This document shows positions 1-9,875 of a stretch of 64,000 nt of DNA, piece by piece; the first letter of the stretch is position 1, and each line of letters opens with the position of its first letter. The DNA is from Rhizobiaceae bacterium. GTDB lineage: Bacteria; Pseudomonadota; Alphaproteobacteria; Rhizobiales; Rhizobiaceae. The stretch lies in the NCBI GenBank assembly GCA_028279875.1, contig JANQMU010000042.1, forward strand, positions 1-64,000, read 5' to 3'. The translations under genes and the position numbers were made by a program. Under the pieces are notes generated by a model. It searched no databases, was not told the origin of the DNA, and saw only the letters and a program-made list of their open reading frames with translations.

Positions 1-357
1 CGAATGTCCGAATGTGACGACCGGCGTTCCTGGATAGAGTGCGGCGGCATGATCGTGAACGGCCAGCGTGTCGGCCATGACGGATTGCCACCCGGCGCCC
101 GCCCTTGCCCTGGCGAAGATGCCGGTTGGTGCATCCGAGGCACGGGTGGCGCCATGACCGCGGTGATCATGGGCCAGGACGGCGAAACCGTGGCCTGAGA
201 GATGTTGCGCAAAACGTGCATAGCGACCGGCATGTTCGGCAAGGCCGTGATTGATCTGGATAACGGCCCGCGGCTCGCCGCCCGGCGACAGATGGTAGAG
301 GTTGAGGGCAGCCCCGGTTGGGCTGTCGAGAACGGTGGGATCGGCGAATGTGGTCAT
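1..357 (-). CDS. Alpha/beta hydrolase, lysophospholipase-like (3' end outside window)
   Basis: Reading the minus strand from the ATG at 357 gives 119 codons without a stop, running off the window start. The product opens MTTFADPTVLDSPTGAALNL and contains the block QINHGLAEHAGRY, then AHDHRGHG, and ends at the window edge with FGHS, the beginning of the GHSxG nucleophile elbow. HG followed by HDHRGHG is typical of the monoacylglycerol lipase / lysophospholipase (Hydrolase_4, serine aminopeptidase S33) family, which hydrolyses acyl esters with a Ser-Asp-His triad. The Asp and His lie beyond the window. It sits 50 nt downstream of the unknown 245-residue gene on the same strand and could be co-transcribed with it. 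The substrate cannot be told. Confidence 0.85.
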   Translation of the reverse strand, partial: MTTFADPTVLDSPTGAALNLYHLSPGGEPRAVIQINHGLAEHAGRYARFAQHLSGHGFAVLAHDHRGHGATRASDAPTGIFARARAGAGWQSVMADTLAVHDHAAALYPGTPVVTFGHS

Positions 358-407
358 GCCACCAGAATGCCCGCGGCGGGTTGCCGGAGCAACAGGACAC
401 CGATCGC

Positions 408-1145
408 TCAGTCGGACAGGGCGGCCTCGATGGCTTCGATCTGCGTTCCCAGGTCGAACGGGAAGGATGACAGCACCTCGACGGCTTCGTCCTCCGAAAA
501 GCCTTCGGGATCCTTTTCCCGCATTTTTTCAATGACCTTGTCGCGTTCGCGAAGGCTCCACTCGATCTGCGGGCGGAACAGTTTCAGCGCCGCCATCAGC
601 CAGCGGCTGGTCAAGGCAAATTCTTCGTTTTCGATTTCGAAACAGTCAAGCAGGCGGATGACTTCCTCCGCCGGATATTGCCATTCCATGGCGACCCATC
701 GATTGGTGGTGAAGACGCGCATCGGCGTGCCGGCCTGATCGAAGGAAATGGCGACCAGATGGCAAAGCCCGCCATTTTCCATGTCGGGCTCCGGCGGCAG
801 GGCGATCGGCTCGATACCGTCCATGACGTGTTCGCTATAGACGAAAAGATGGAAATGCCCGTGCTCGCTCCAGGGTCTTGCCGCTTGGTCCTCCGAATGG
901 GCGTGGTAGAACCACAGTGCCCCCTTGTCCCGGTCGTGAATATCGCCCGGGGGATAATGCTGCCACTGGGTAAAGGCCTCCGGAGCCGTGGCGTTCAGAA
1001 CATCGATCAGAATGTGTTTTTGCTGCTCCGATGCTTCCTGGAGCACGGCAATCATGTCGTCCGCCGCTGCCTGCATCATTAGCAGCTTTTCCCGCGGTAT
1101 CGCTGAAAAATCGATTTCGGGATTGTCGCGGACGGTAATGTTCAT
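408..1145 (-). CDS. Unrecognised acidic protein, downstream partner of the Cys-rich peptide
   Basis: A 245-residue protein with no signal peptide or membrane segment that I do not recognise. The N-terminal third is helical (residues about 15-55). The centre carries a His/Trp-rich stretch with GALWFYHAHSED, HGHFHLFVYSEH and GGLCHLVAIS, spaced like strands of a beta fold that could bind metal. The C-terminal half contains FTTNRWVAMEWQ and an acidic helical tail. Start: ATG at 1145; an ATG eight codons upstream (1169) is also open, and neither has a strong ribosome binding site. The gene lies 119 nt downstream of the exported Cys-Gly-Ala repeat peptide on the same strand and may act with it, which is inference from position only. 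It could be a conserved domain of unknown function. Confidence 0.75.
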   Translation of the reverse strand: MNITVRDNPEIDFSAIPREKLLMMQAAADDMIAVLQEASEQQKHILIDVLNATAPEAFTQWQHYPPGDIHDRDKGALWFYHAHSEDQAARPWSEHGHFHLFVYSEHVMDGIEPIALPPEPDMENGGLCHLVAISFDQAGTPMRVFTTNRWVAMEWQYPAEEVIRLLDCFEIENEEFALTSRWLMAALKLFRPQIEWSLRERDKVIEKMREKDPEGFSEDEAVEVLSSFPFDLGTQIEAIEAALSD

Positions 1146-1264
1146 GGTTCCAACGATCGGGGCGGGCATTTGCCATAGGTTACACGAGCGGTGCGCCCGG
1201 CGCCAGAATGCAGCCCGTGCGACCGGACCGCCGGGGCATGTCGGCCCCGGCAGTCCAAGGCAGA

Positions 1265-1486
1265 TTAATTGGTTTTCGCTGCGCCGCAGGCACCGCAGGC
1301 TCCGCAGGCGCCGCAGACTTTCTTCTTTTTGACACCGCAGGCGCCGCACGCACCGCATGCGCTGACGGTGGCGCCGCAGGCACCACAGGCGCCACAGGAG
1401 GCGACGGCCGGCGTCGATGCGACCGCCGCGGCCAGGCCGCCGCTGACGACCATCATCGCAAGCGCTTTTTTCGATTTGCTGTTCAT
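1265..1486 (-). CDS. Exported Cys-Gly-Ala repeat peptide (73 aa)
   Basis: The 73-residue product begins with a classical Sec signal peptide: MNSKSKK, a hydrophobic core and an A-V-A cleavage site around residue 29. The mature part of about 44 residues is almost entirely CGA repeats in three blocks, separated by TVSA and VKKKKV, with 10 cysteines. A strong ribosome binding site (AGAGGAGAAC, six bases before the ATG) supports translation. The composition suggests a periplasmic or secreted metal-binding or post-translationally modified peptide. Peptides of the HvfA/bufferin type are also exported and Cys-Gly-rich, but the partner enzyme typical of those (DUF692/MNIO) is not next door, so that assignment is not supported. 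The codon repeats are GC-rich and could be prone to slippage. Confidence 0.8.
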   Translation of the reverse strand: MNSKSKKALAMMVVSGGLAAAVASTPAVASCGACGACGATVSACGACGACGVKKKKVCGACGACGACGAAKTN

Positions 1487-1776
1487 GAAGTTCTCCTCTG
1501 GAATGTGGCCGAAGCCGTTTGAGACCCGCGCAACCTAGACGATCGATCCGCAAAGTGGGGTCACGAAGGCTTTGAAAAACATCACGCTTTGGAGAGGCAT
1601 CCGTGATGTCACATTTGGTTTCCATCCATGCGGCGGCGTGATCTCCGCGCGGCCGGTTGACTTGCCTGGAGACCGGTAAGCCGCGGAGAGCCAAAAGAGC
1701 ATTGCCCTTGTCGGGCAGTTTGCCTAAAAGCGGGCATTCGGATTTACCCCTTTGTTCAAGAGGAAGTTTGCACGCC

Positions 1777-3426
<1,650 letters not shown>

Positions 3427-3565
3427 GGCGGTTTCCGTACCGGGGCGGCTGACCCCACAGAATCGACGCCTGTGCCGCCAATGACAGACATCCGCCGGGC
3501 CAGTTGTCGCAAATCGACGCAATGGCTCTGATGCGACATTTTCCTTTTTGGTTGCGGCGCGACGC

Positions 3566-3597
3566 AAAATCATATAAAGATATGCTTATGTGATTTT
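3566..3597. promoter_or_regulatory. 32-bp near-perfect palindrome, probable SahR-type operator
   Basis: The segment is a 32-bp dyad with only three mismatched pairs. Its outer arms are AAAATCA and TGATTTT, and the centre is ATAAAGATAT. It ends 42 bases before the chosen ATG of the ArsR-methyltransferase gene, where a promoter or operator is expected. ArsR-family dimers bind such dyads, and regulators of this fusion type (SahR) usually autoregulate and control methionine-cycle genes, so this is probably the autoregulatory site for the regulator-metF operon. The dyad is visible in the sequence; the ligand and the binding are inferred. Confidence 0.7.
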
Positions 3598-3639
3598 CTC
3601 CGTATGCTGCGGAGGACGATCGGTTGGTTCGAGGCGTCG

Positions 3640-4659
3640 ATGCTGGATACGCGAAAACTGGGTCTGGAAAAGGCGGTCGATGTCCTCAAGGCGGCCGGTG
3701 AGCCGACGCGGATGCGGCTTCTCGCCCTGCTGTTCGAGGGCGACCTGACCGTCACCGACATGACCGACATATTGGGCCAGTCCCAGCCGCGCATTTCGCG
3801 CCATCTGAAGCTGCTGACGGAGGCCGGGCTGATCGAACGTTTCCAGGAAGGCGCCTGGGCCTATTTCCGCCTCAAGGGAGATGGCCGGCCGCACGAACTG
3901 GCGCGGCAGGTTATCGGCGCCGTATCTCCTGCGGACCCGCTTTTGGCACGCGATCATGAGCGGCTTCTTGCCGTCAAGAAGGCGCGGGCGGAAAGGGCGC
4001 AGGCCTATTTCAGCCGCAATGCGGCAGGCTGGGACGAGTTGCGCAAGCTGCATATCTCGGACGAGCAGGTCGAGGCCGCGCTGCTCGAACTGGTCGGCAA
4101 TACGCCGTTTGACTCCATGCTGGATCTGGGCACCGGCACCGGACGCATGCTGCAATTGTTCTCGCATCTTTACCGGCGTGGGATCGGCGTCGATGCCAGC
4201 CGCGACATGCTGGCCGTTGCCCGCTCGAATCTGGAGCGCGCCGATGTCGCCCATGCGTCGGTGCGCCATGCGGACATTCTCAATTTGCCGCTCGAACGCG
4301 GCACATTCGATCTCGTCACGGTTCACCAGGTACTGCATTTCCTGCAGAACCCGGAGGATGCCATCGCCGAGGCCGCCAGGATGCTCAGTCCCGGAGGGCG
4401 GATCGTGGTCGTCGACTTCGCGCCGCACGACCTGGAATATCTGCATGATGAGCATGCCCATCTCAGGCTGGGCTTCAAGGCCGATATTCTGGGCGGCTGG
4501 CTGGCCGATGCCGGGCTCAATGTCGAAAAGACGGTCGATCTTCAGCCGGAGAGCAATCGCGGCAAGAACCTGACCGTGACGATCTGGCTGGCGCGTGATC
4601 CGCGGGTGCGCGTTGCCGATACCGATCAATCAAATCCATCCACAGTGGGAATAAGCTGA
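3640..4659 (+). CDS. ArsR-family regulator fused to a SAM-dependent methyltransferase domain (SahR-like)
   Basis: Residues about 1-95 form an ArsR-type winged helix (VLKAAGEPTRMRLLALLFEG, recognition helix in GQSQPRISRHLKLLTEAGLI). Residues about 140-310 form a class I methyltransferase fold with motif I LDLGTGTGRMLQL, GVDASRDML and a Rossmann-type tail. This architecture matches SahR, a regulator that senses S-adenosylhomocysteine through its methyltransferase-like domain and represses methionine-cycle genes. The metF gene starts 3 nt after the stop, supporting that role. The start at 3640 is preferred over an ATG at 3604, because 3604 lies only 6 nt after the palindromic operator and has no ribosome binding site, while GAGGCG precedes 3640. 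Whether the domain retains enzymatic activity is unknown. Confidence 0.88.
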   Translation: MLDTRKLGLEKAVDVLKAAGEPTRMRLLALLFEGDLTVTDMTDILGQSQPRISRHLKLLTEAGLIERFQEGAWAYFRLKGDGRPHELARQVIGAVSPADPLLARDHERLLAVKKARAERAQAYFSRNAAGWDELRKLHISDEQVEAALLELVGNTPFDSMLDLGTGTGRMLQLFSHLYRRGIGVDASRDMLAVARSNLERADVAHASVRHADILNLPLERGTFDLVTVHQVLHFLQNPEDAIAEAARMLSPGGRIVVVDFAPHDLEYLHDEHAHLRLGFKADILGGWLADAGLNVEKTVDLQPESNRGKNLTVTIWLARDPRVRVADTDQSNPSTVGIS

Positions 4660-4661
4660 CC

Positions 4662-5585
4662 ATGTCTGTGCTCCGTCGTTCCGGTCCCGCCCTTCTGGGC
4701 AATGCCATGAATGTTTCCTTCGAGTTCTTCCCGCCCCGAAGCGGCGACATGGAGAGCCAGTTGTGGGAAAGCATGATGCGGCTCGCCCCGTTCTCGCCCG
4801 ATTTCGTCTCGGTGACCTATGGCGCCGGTGGCAGCACCCGCAAACCGACACTGGCGACGATCAAGCGGATTCTGAGCGAAACGGATCTGACCCCGGCGGC
4901 GCATCTGACCTGCGTCAATGCCAGCCGCGAGGAGGTTGACGCGGTGGCCCGCGAGTTCTGGCAGGCGGGCGTCCGGCACTTCATCGCGCTGCGCGGCGAT
5001 TCGCCGAAGGGCGTCGGCTCGCCATACCGGCCGCATGCCGACGGCTATGTCAACGCCTCGGAGCTTGTCGCCGGCCTCAAGGCCTTTGCGGATTTCGAGA
5101 TTTCGGTCGCCGCCTATCCGGAAAAACATCCGGAGAGCCCGGACTTCATGACCGATATCGACATGCTCAAGCGCAAGGTCGACAATGGCGCGACCCGGGC
5201 GATCACCCAGTTCTTCTTCGACAATGACAGCTATGAGCGTTATGTCGAACGGGTTCGCCGTGCCGGCATCTATGTTCCCGTCGTGCCGGGCATCCTGCCG
5301 GTGCACAATTTTGCGCAGGTGGCGAAATTTGCCGGGCTTTGTGGCGCCTCGATCCCGGATTGGCTGGCGACACGCTTCGAGGGCCTTGAAAAGGATCCGC
5401 AGACCCGATCACTCGTTGCCGCGGCGGTCGCCGCGGACCAGGTGATGGATCTTGTCGAGCGTGGCGTTCAGGACTTCCATTTCTATACGATGAACCGGGC
5501 GCATCTGGTCTATGCGATCTGCCATCTGCTCGGCCTGCGCGCACCTGCCGGCAATGGCGCGGTGACCAGCATCGCCGCTGCTTAG
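4662..5585 (+). CDS. metF: 5,10-methylenetetrahydrofolate reductase
   Basis: The 307-residue product is a FAD-dependent reductase that makes 5-methyl-THF for methionine synthesis. The diagnostic beginning NVSFEFFPPRSGDME is followed by SVTYGAGGSTR, HLTCVNASREE, FIALRGDSPKG, DIDMLKRKVDNGATRAITQFFFDN and VVPGILPV, all MetF family blocks in a TIM barrel of normal length. The ATG at 4662 lies 3 nt after the regulator stop and is preceded by GGGAATAAG; a second ATG at 4707 is possible but would remove a short non-conserved N-terminus only. The tight spacing makes it the second gene of the SahR-like operon, and a strong terminator follows 50 nt after the stop. Confidence 0.95.
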   Translation: MSVLRRSGPALLGNAMNVSFEFFPPRSGDMESQLWESMMRLAPFSPDFVSVTYGAGGSTRKPTLATIKRILSETDLTPAAHLTCVNASREEVDAVAREFWQAGVRHFIALRGDSPKGVGSPYRPHADGYVNASELVAGLKAFADFEISVAAYPEKHPESPDFMTDIDMLKRKVDNGATRAITQFFFDNDSYERYVERVRRAGIYVPVVPGILPVHNFAQVAKFAGLCGASIPDWLATRFEGLEKDPQTRSLVAAAVAADQVMDLVERGVQDFHFYTMNRAHLVYAICHLLGLRAPAGNGAVTSIAAA

Positions 5586-5632
5586 GGGCGGACCGCAGAC
5601 AGCAACTTACTCTCCAATCGTTCCGGTCAATG

Positions 5633-5667
5633 AAAAACGGGGATGGATTTTCCATCCCCGTTTCTTC
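5633..5667 (+). terminator. Rho-independent terminator after metF
   Basis: A perfect 13-bp inverted repeat (AAACGGGGATGGA at 5635-5647 and its complement at 5651-5663) encloses a 3-base loop and is flanked by an A tract on the left and TTTCTTC on the right. It can serve metF on the plus strand and, because of the A tract, also the converging small membrane-protein gene. Confidence 0.9.
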
Positions 5668-5711
5668 GAATTCCGTCGCGGCTGAATATTGCCGCTGTCC
5701 TGTGATCATGG

Positions 5712-5789
5712 TTAGAGGAAAAGCATGAGCACGATGAATAAAAACGCTGCACCGATCACCAGGACATTGAGCGAACGCACGAGTCCCAT
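5712..5789 (-). CDS. 25-residue single-pass membrane peptide
   Basis: A very short gene encoding MGLVRSLNVLVIGAAFLFIV followed by LMLFL, that is, one basic residue then an uninterrupted hydrophobic helix to the C-terminus. A strong ribosome binding site (GGGAGGT, six bases before ATG) makes translation credible. The frame remains open upstream to 5900, but that extension has no ribosome binding site and no conserved appearance. It is convergent with metF. Such single-helix peptides often bind membrane complexes, but no function is assigned. Confidence 0.6.
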   Translation of the reverse strand: MGLVRSLNVLVIGAAFLFIVLMLFL

Positions 5790-6095
5790 AGCTGACCTCC
5801 CTGCGGTTAACGGTCGAATGCTATGCCGTAGGCGCGGCGGTTGGAAAGAAAAATAGTTGTTGCGCTGCGAAAGGGCGGGGAAAATTCTACTCTCATCCAC
5901 ATCTTAACCACATGAATTCTATCAATTTCTGGTGGTGCCAAAAAAATCCGCGTTTTGTGTCAGATTCCGCCGGTTTTTGCGCCGCACGGCGTCCGTTCGT
6001 GACCGATTTGTGGCAAGATTGTGTAATCCGGGACCTGAAACTGACGCAATTCAGGCCCGAAACTGGTTAATCAATTTTCCAATAACCCATTAAAA
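5790..6095. other. Intergenic region, about 300 bp
   Basis: AT-richer than the flanks and without a credible gene. It must hold the promoter of the 25-residue membrane peptide (right-to-left) and the 3' end of the EamA transporter transcript. Near 6066-6115 there are AT-rich imperfect inverted and direct repeats around AATTTTCC, without a clear GC-rich terminator stem. I see nothing else. Confidence 0.5.
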
Positions 6096-7010
6096 TTAAT
6101 TGATTTTCCGAATCAGTGCGGCGAGGCGGCCGTCAATCGTGACGAGTCCGGATGCAATCAGCAGCAGGCCGAGCATGGCCTCCAGGCTGAGCCGCTCGCC
6201 AAGGAACAATACACCGAGCAAGATGGCGCTTGGCGGCACCAGCAGCGTGACGATCGAGGCGTTTGTTGCGCCTGCGTCCCGGATGATGCGGAAGTACAGA
6301 ATATAGGCGAGCGAGGTGGATACGACCGCCAGCATGATGATGGCAAGAACCACGCCGGCCGGCGGCAGGGGCAGGTTCCACGGCTGATCGATGATCAGGA
6401 CCAGGGGCAACATCACCATGGACGCTGCGGTGAGCTGTCCGGTGGCGGTGACCACCGGCGGCAGATCGCCGAACCGCCTGCCGAGAATGGCCGCGAAGCC
6501 GTAGGATATCGACGCGCCGACAATCGCCAGTTGCGCCCATACCGGGGCGCCGAGGCCGGTGAGGGCGGCCGGCCCGATCAGCACGCCGGTGCCGACCAGG
6601 CCCAGCAGGCAGCCGGCGATCTTCGGAACCGTCATCTTTTCATCATTTGTCAGCCGGTTGGCGATGATGACCGTCCAAAGCGGTGTGGTCGCGTTGATCG
6701 TAGCCGCCAGACCGGCACCGATTTGCGTCTGGCCCAGGAAGATCAGCGTGAACGGAATTACGTTGTTCAACACGCCGAGCGCAATGAATGAACGCCAGCG
6801 TTGCCAGAGCAGGACGTAAAGACCATTGCGCGCATGGAGATAAAGATGCAGCGCCGCGGCCGCCAGCAGCACCCGCAAGAGCACCAATGTCAGCGGTGGC
6901 ACATATTCCACGGCAATCCGGGCAAAGAAAAAGGAGCCGCCCCAAATGAGGCCGAGCAGAATCAGCATGGCCCAGGTCAGCGGTGCGATGGGCTGTCCGG
7001 CGTTGTTCAC
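6096..7010 (-). CDS. EamA/DMT-family transporter
   Basis: The 304-residue protein has ten hydrophobic segments arranged as two EamA repeats. The first begins LTWAMLILLGLIWGGSFFFARIA, with IWGGSFF typical of the family; the second begins around AQLAIVGASISYGFAAILGRRF. DMT proteins of this group export amino acids or small metabolites across the inner membrane. The GTG at 7010 is chosen because AGGGAGACC lies seven bases upstream. It is divergent from the CPA2 antiporter. A second EamA gene lies at about 15 kb with different sequence, so they are not a recent duplication. The substrate is unknown. Confidence 0.9.
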   Translation of the reverse strand: MNNAGQPIAPLTWAMLILLGLIWGGSFFFARIAVEYVPPLTLVLLRVLLAAAALHLYLHARNGLYVLLWQRWRSFIALGVLNNVIPFTLIFLGQTQIGAGLAATINATTPLWTVIIANRLTNDEKMTVPKIAGCLLGLVGTGVLIGPAALTGLGAPVWAQLAIVGASISYGFAAILGRRFGDLPPVVTATGQLTAASMVMLPLVLIIDQPWNLPLPPAGVVLAIIMLAVVSTSLAYILYFRIIRDAGATNASIVTLLVPPSAILLGVLFLGERLSLEAMLGLLLIASGLVTIDGRLAALIRKIN

Positions 7011-7179
7011 GTGATGGTCTCCCTATGTCGTGGTGAACCAGACACCGGATGTTTTCCGGGCGCTATCCGTATCTTGCTTTGATTCTGCTGCATAAACCTG
7101 CGGCACCGCCTTGTCGCCCCTTGGGAGCCGTGCCAGACTCAATTGGCGCGACAGATCCCGGTCCGATTGGAGAACGCCA

Positions 7180-8634
7180 CTGGAAAACAGCCTTCAATCC
7201 GCCGTCACGGATGCCGCCGCCCATGGCGGCGAGCTGAGCGGTATCGCTTTTGTCGCCGCTGTCGCCGTGTTGCTGGGGTTGGGCCTCATCCGCCTGAAGC
7301 AACCTCCGCTGGTGGGATTCATTCTGGCGGGCATCGCGCTCGGCCCGACCGGGTTCGGTGTGATCGCCAGCTCCGAAAATGTCAACCTGCTGGCCGAGAT
7401 GGGCGTGCTGATCCTTCTGTTCTTCATCGGCATGGAACTGTCCCTGAGGGCGTTCATCCTGACCCTGCGTCAGGCGGTCCTGGTGGCCGGCGGCCAGATT
7501 CTCGTCGCCCTTGCGGTGGCCATCCTGATTGGCCTGGGGCTTGGCATCGGCATCGCGGAATCGATCATCCTCGGCTTCATCATCGCGCTCTCCAGCACGG
7601 TGGTGGCAATGAAGATGCTGGACGATATGGGCGTCTTGCGCGGTGCCGAGGGACGCATCGCGGTCGGCGTTCTGATCGCGCAGGACCTGGCGGTGGTGCC
7701 GATGCTCATTGTCGTCACGAGTTTCGGCGGCGGTGAGCTCGATGTCGCGGCGACGACACTGCGCGTGACGATCGCCGTCCTCATTCTCGCCGGGCTGTTG
7801 TGGTGGCTCGGAAAACGAGGAAAGCTGCGGGTGCCGTTCGCCGAGCAGATCGAGAACAATGTTGAAATCCTGGCGCTCGGATCGCTGGCCGTCTGTTTTT
7901 CGGCCGCTGCCCTTTCCGGCATTGCCGGCCTGTCGCCGGTCTATGGCGCTTTCGTTGCCGGCATCCTGATCGGCAATTCGACGCTGCGTAGCCGTATCAT
8001 ACCGGTGATCGAACCGATCCAGAGCGTTCTGCTCGTCGTCTTTTTCCTGTCCATCGGGCTGCTGATCGACCTGCAGTTCATATGGGCCAATCTGTGGCTT
8101 GTCATTGCCGCCTGTATCGTCGTCATCGCCGCCAAGTCCGCGCTCAATATCGCGCTGCTGCGCCTGACGGGATCGGACCAGCAAACCGCGCTGATCGCGG
8201 GCCTGTCGATGGCGCAGATCGGTGAGTTTTCCTTCGTTCTGGCGGCGGCCGGCCTGAGCGCGGCCGCTCTGAGCGGCGACGCCTACCGCCTGGCGATTGC
8301 CGTGACGGCTATTTCCCTCTTGGTGTCGCCCGTGTGGACCAATCTGATGCGCCGGGTCGAGAGGGTGGCGTCCGAGGGGCTGACAACCTATCGCGCTGCC
8401 CTTCTGGAGGCCTATGCGGTCGAGATCGAGGAGGTGCAGCGCGGACGCCAGGCGGTTGACCGGGCGATTTTCCACGGCCGGGTCCGCTACCGCGCGGCCC
8501 GGCTTGCGATGTATCACCGGCGGGTCGTAAAAAATGCGCAGGTCCAGGCCGGCGAGGCGGCCGAGGGGGAAAAACCGGCCGGCGATACACCGGAGGTGCT
8601 GCCGGCTGAAGAAGGGCCCAAAAAAGGCCCGTAA
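7180..8634 (+). CDS. CPA2-family monovalent cation:proton antiporter
   Basis: The protein has about 12 membrane helices in the Na+/H+ exchanger fold: LKQPPLVGFILAGIALGPTG, LLILFFIGMELSLRAF-like segment and SSTVVAMKMLDDMG, all typical of KefB/KefC/RosB-like antiporters. The cytosolic C-terminus is only about 100 residues, charged, and lacks the RCK/TrkA-N domain of true KefC. The start is uncertain: the frame is open from a TTG at 7111 that has no ribosome binding site, while GGAG lies seven bases before a CTG at 7180 where family members would begin. I prefer 7180 as a rare CTG start. It likely exports K+ or Na+ in exchange for protons. Divergent from the EamA gene. Confidence 0.88.
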   Translation: MENSLQSAVTDAAAHGGELSGIAFVAAVAVLLGLGLIRLKQPPLVGFILAGIALGPTGFGVIASSENVNLLAEMGVLILLFFIGMELSLRAFILTLRQAVLVAGGQILVALAVAILIGLGLGIGIAESIILGFIIALSSTVVAMKMLDDMGVLRGAEGRIAVGVLIAQDLAVVPMLIVVTSFGGGELDVAATTLRVTIAVLILAGLLWWLGKRGKLRVPFAEQIENNVEILALGSLAVCFSAAALSGIAGLSPVYGAFVAGILIGNSTLRSRIIPVIEPIQSVLLVVFFLSIGLLIDLQFIWANLWLVIAACIVVIAAKSALNIALLRLTGSDQQTALIAGLSMAQIGEFSFVLAAAGLSAAALSGDAYRLAIAVTAISLLVSPVWTNLMRRVERVASEGLTTYRAALLEAYAVEIEEVQRGRQAVDRAIFHGRVRYRAARLAMYHRRVVKNAQVQAGEAAEGEKPAGDTPEVLPAEEGPKKGP

Positions 8635-8651
8635 CACCCGGCAGAGGCGCT

Positions 8652-9848
8652 TTACTGCAGCAGGGAAAGCAGCTTGGGTGTCGGCCAGGAATCGGCCGGC
8701 AGGCCGAGGCGAAGCTGTTCCTGCCGGACCGCGCCGCGGGTGCCGGCGCCGAGGATGCCGTCAATCTTTCCGACGTCGTAGCCCTTGGCGTCGAGGATCC
8801 GCTGCAGCGTTTTCATCTGCGCGTCGTTGAGACCGGGATCGGGATTGCCGGCCTTGTAGCGTGGCGCGCCGGCGAGACGGGTGGCGAAATAGGCGGCCGT
8901 CGTGGTGTAGATGAAGGATTTGTTCCATTCCAGATAGATCGAGAAATTGGGGTAGGCGAGGAAGGCCGGTCCCTTGCGACCCTGCGGCAGCAGCAGCGCC
9001 GCCGACAGCGTGCCGGCCGGCAGGCTGCCGCTCCGCGGCGCAACACCCATGGCCTGCCACTCGGCGACCGGCAGCGTTCTGCCGAGCCCCGCCTTCTCCC
9101 AGGCCATGTCGGCGGGCACGGTGACCTCCTGCAGCCATGGCTGATCGGCTTGCCAGCCGAGATGGCGGACGAAATTGGCGGCAGTCAGGATCGCATCCGG
9201 CGCGCTCTTCTTCAGCCGGACGCGGCCATCGCCATCGGCGTCGACGCCGAAGCGGATGATGTCGACGGGCAGCAACTGGACCTGTCCGATCTCACCGGCC
9301 CAGGCGCCGGTGGTTCGGGCCGGGTCGATATCGCCCGTGCCCACAAGCTCGATTGCGGCGAGCAGTTCCGGGGTGAACAGTTCCGGGCGGCGGCAGTCGT
9401 GGGACAGGGTCGCCAGGGCGTTGATGGTGTTGAAGTCACCCTGGACGGCGCCGTAATCGGTCTCCAGCCCCCAGAAGGCGGCGATGACCGGGGCGGGGAC
9501 GCCATATTCGCGTTCTGCCCGCTCGAATACAGCAGCATATTGCTTGAGTTTGTTCTGGCCGTGCTGGAACCGGCTGCCGCTGATCACCCGTTGGGAAAAA
9601 TCCAGAAAGGTCCGTTTGAAAACGCCCTGCGCCCTGTCGCGGCTCAGAACCTTCCGGTCGATCCGCGCATTGGCGAGTGCCCTGTCGACGACCCTCGCCG
9701 GTGTGCCGGCAGCGATGGCCTGCTGCTTGATGGCTTTGAGGAACTGGCCGAAATCGCCGCCGCATTGCGCCGCATGGCCGGTTGTCGTGGTCGCAAGAAA
9801 GATGCCGCCGGCGATCAGCATCGCGGCGGGCAGACAGGATCGATTCAT
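8652..9848 (-). CDS. MltB-type lytic murein transglycosylase with C-terminal peptidoglycan-binding domain
   Basis: The 398-residue protein starts with a signal peptide (MNRSCLPAAMLIAGGIFLAT, cleavage near HAA). The catalytic SLT_2 domain covers about residues 30-325, with AFWGLETDYGAVQGDFNT holding the catalytic Glu and FVRHLGWQADQPW downstream. Residues about 335-398 form a PG_binding_1 domain (LQRILDAKGYDVGKIDGILGA). It cleaves glycan strands to 1,6-anhydro-muropeptides in the periplasm. AGAGGGAAATCC provides the ribosome binding site. It follows the GH25 gene by 27 nt on the same strand, so two glycan-strand hydrolases are probably one operon. Confidence 0.93.
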   Translation of the reverse strand: MNRSCLPAAMLIAGGIFLATTTTGHAAQCGGDFGQFLKAIKQQAIAAGTPARVVDRALANARIDRKVLSRDRAQGVFKRTFLDFSQRVISGSRFQHGQNKLKQYAAVFERAEREYGVPAPVIAAFWGLETDYGAVQGDFNTINALATLSHDCRRPELFTPELLAAIELVGTGDIDPARTTGAWAGEIGQVQLLPVDIIRFGVDADGDGRVRLKKSAPDAILTAANFVRHLGWQADQPWLQEVTVPADMAWEKAGLGRTLPVAEWQAMGVAPRSGSLPAGTLSAALLLPQGRKGPAFLAYPNFSIYLEWNKSFIYTTTAAYFATRLAGAPRYKAGNPDPGLNDAQMKTLQRILDAKGYDVGKIDGILGAGTRGAVRQEQLRLGLPADSWPTPKLLSLLQ

Positions 9849-9875
9849 GGATTTCCCTCTTGGGTCTGTTGGGTT

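Noticed and set aside
7063..8637. 524-codon open frame antisense to the CPA2 antiporter
   Set aside because: Gln/Asp/His/Arg-rich low-complexity product typical of antisense reading of membrane-protein genes; no start signal.
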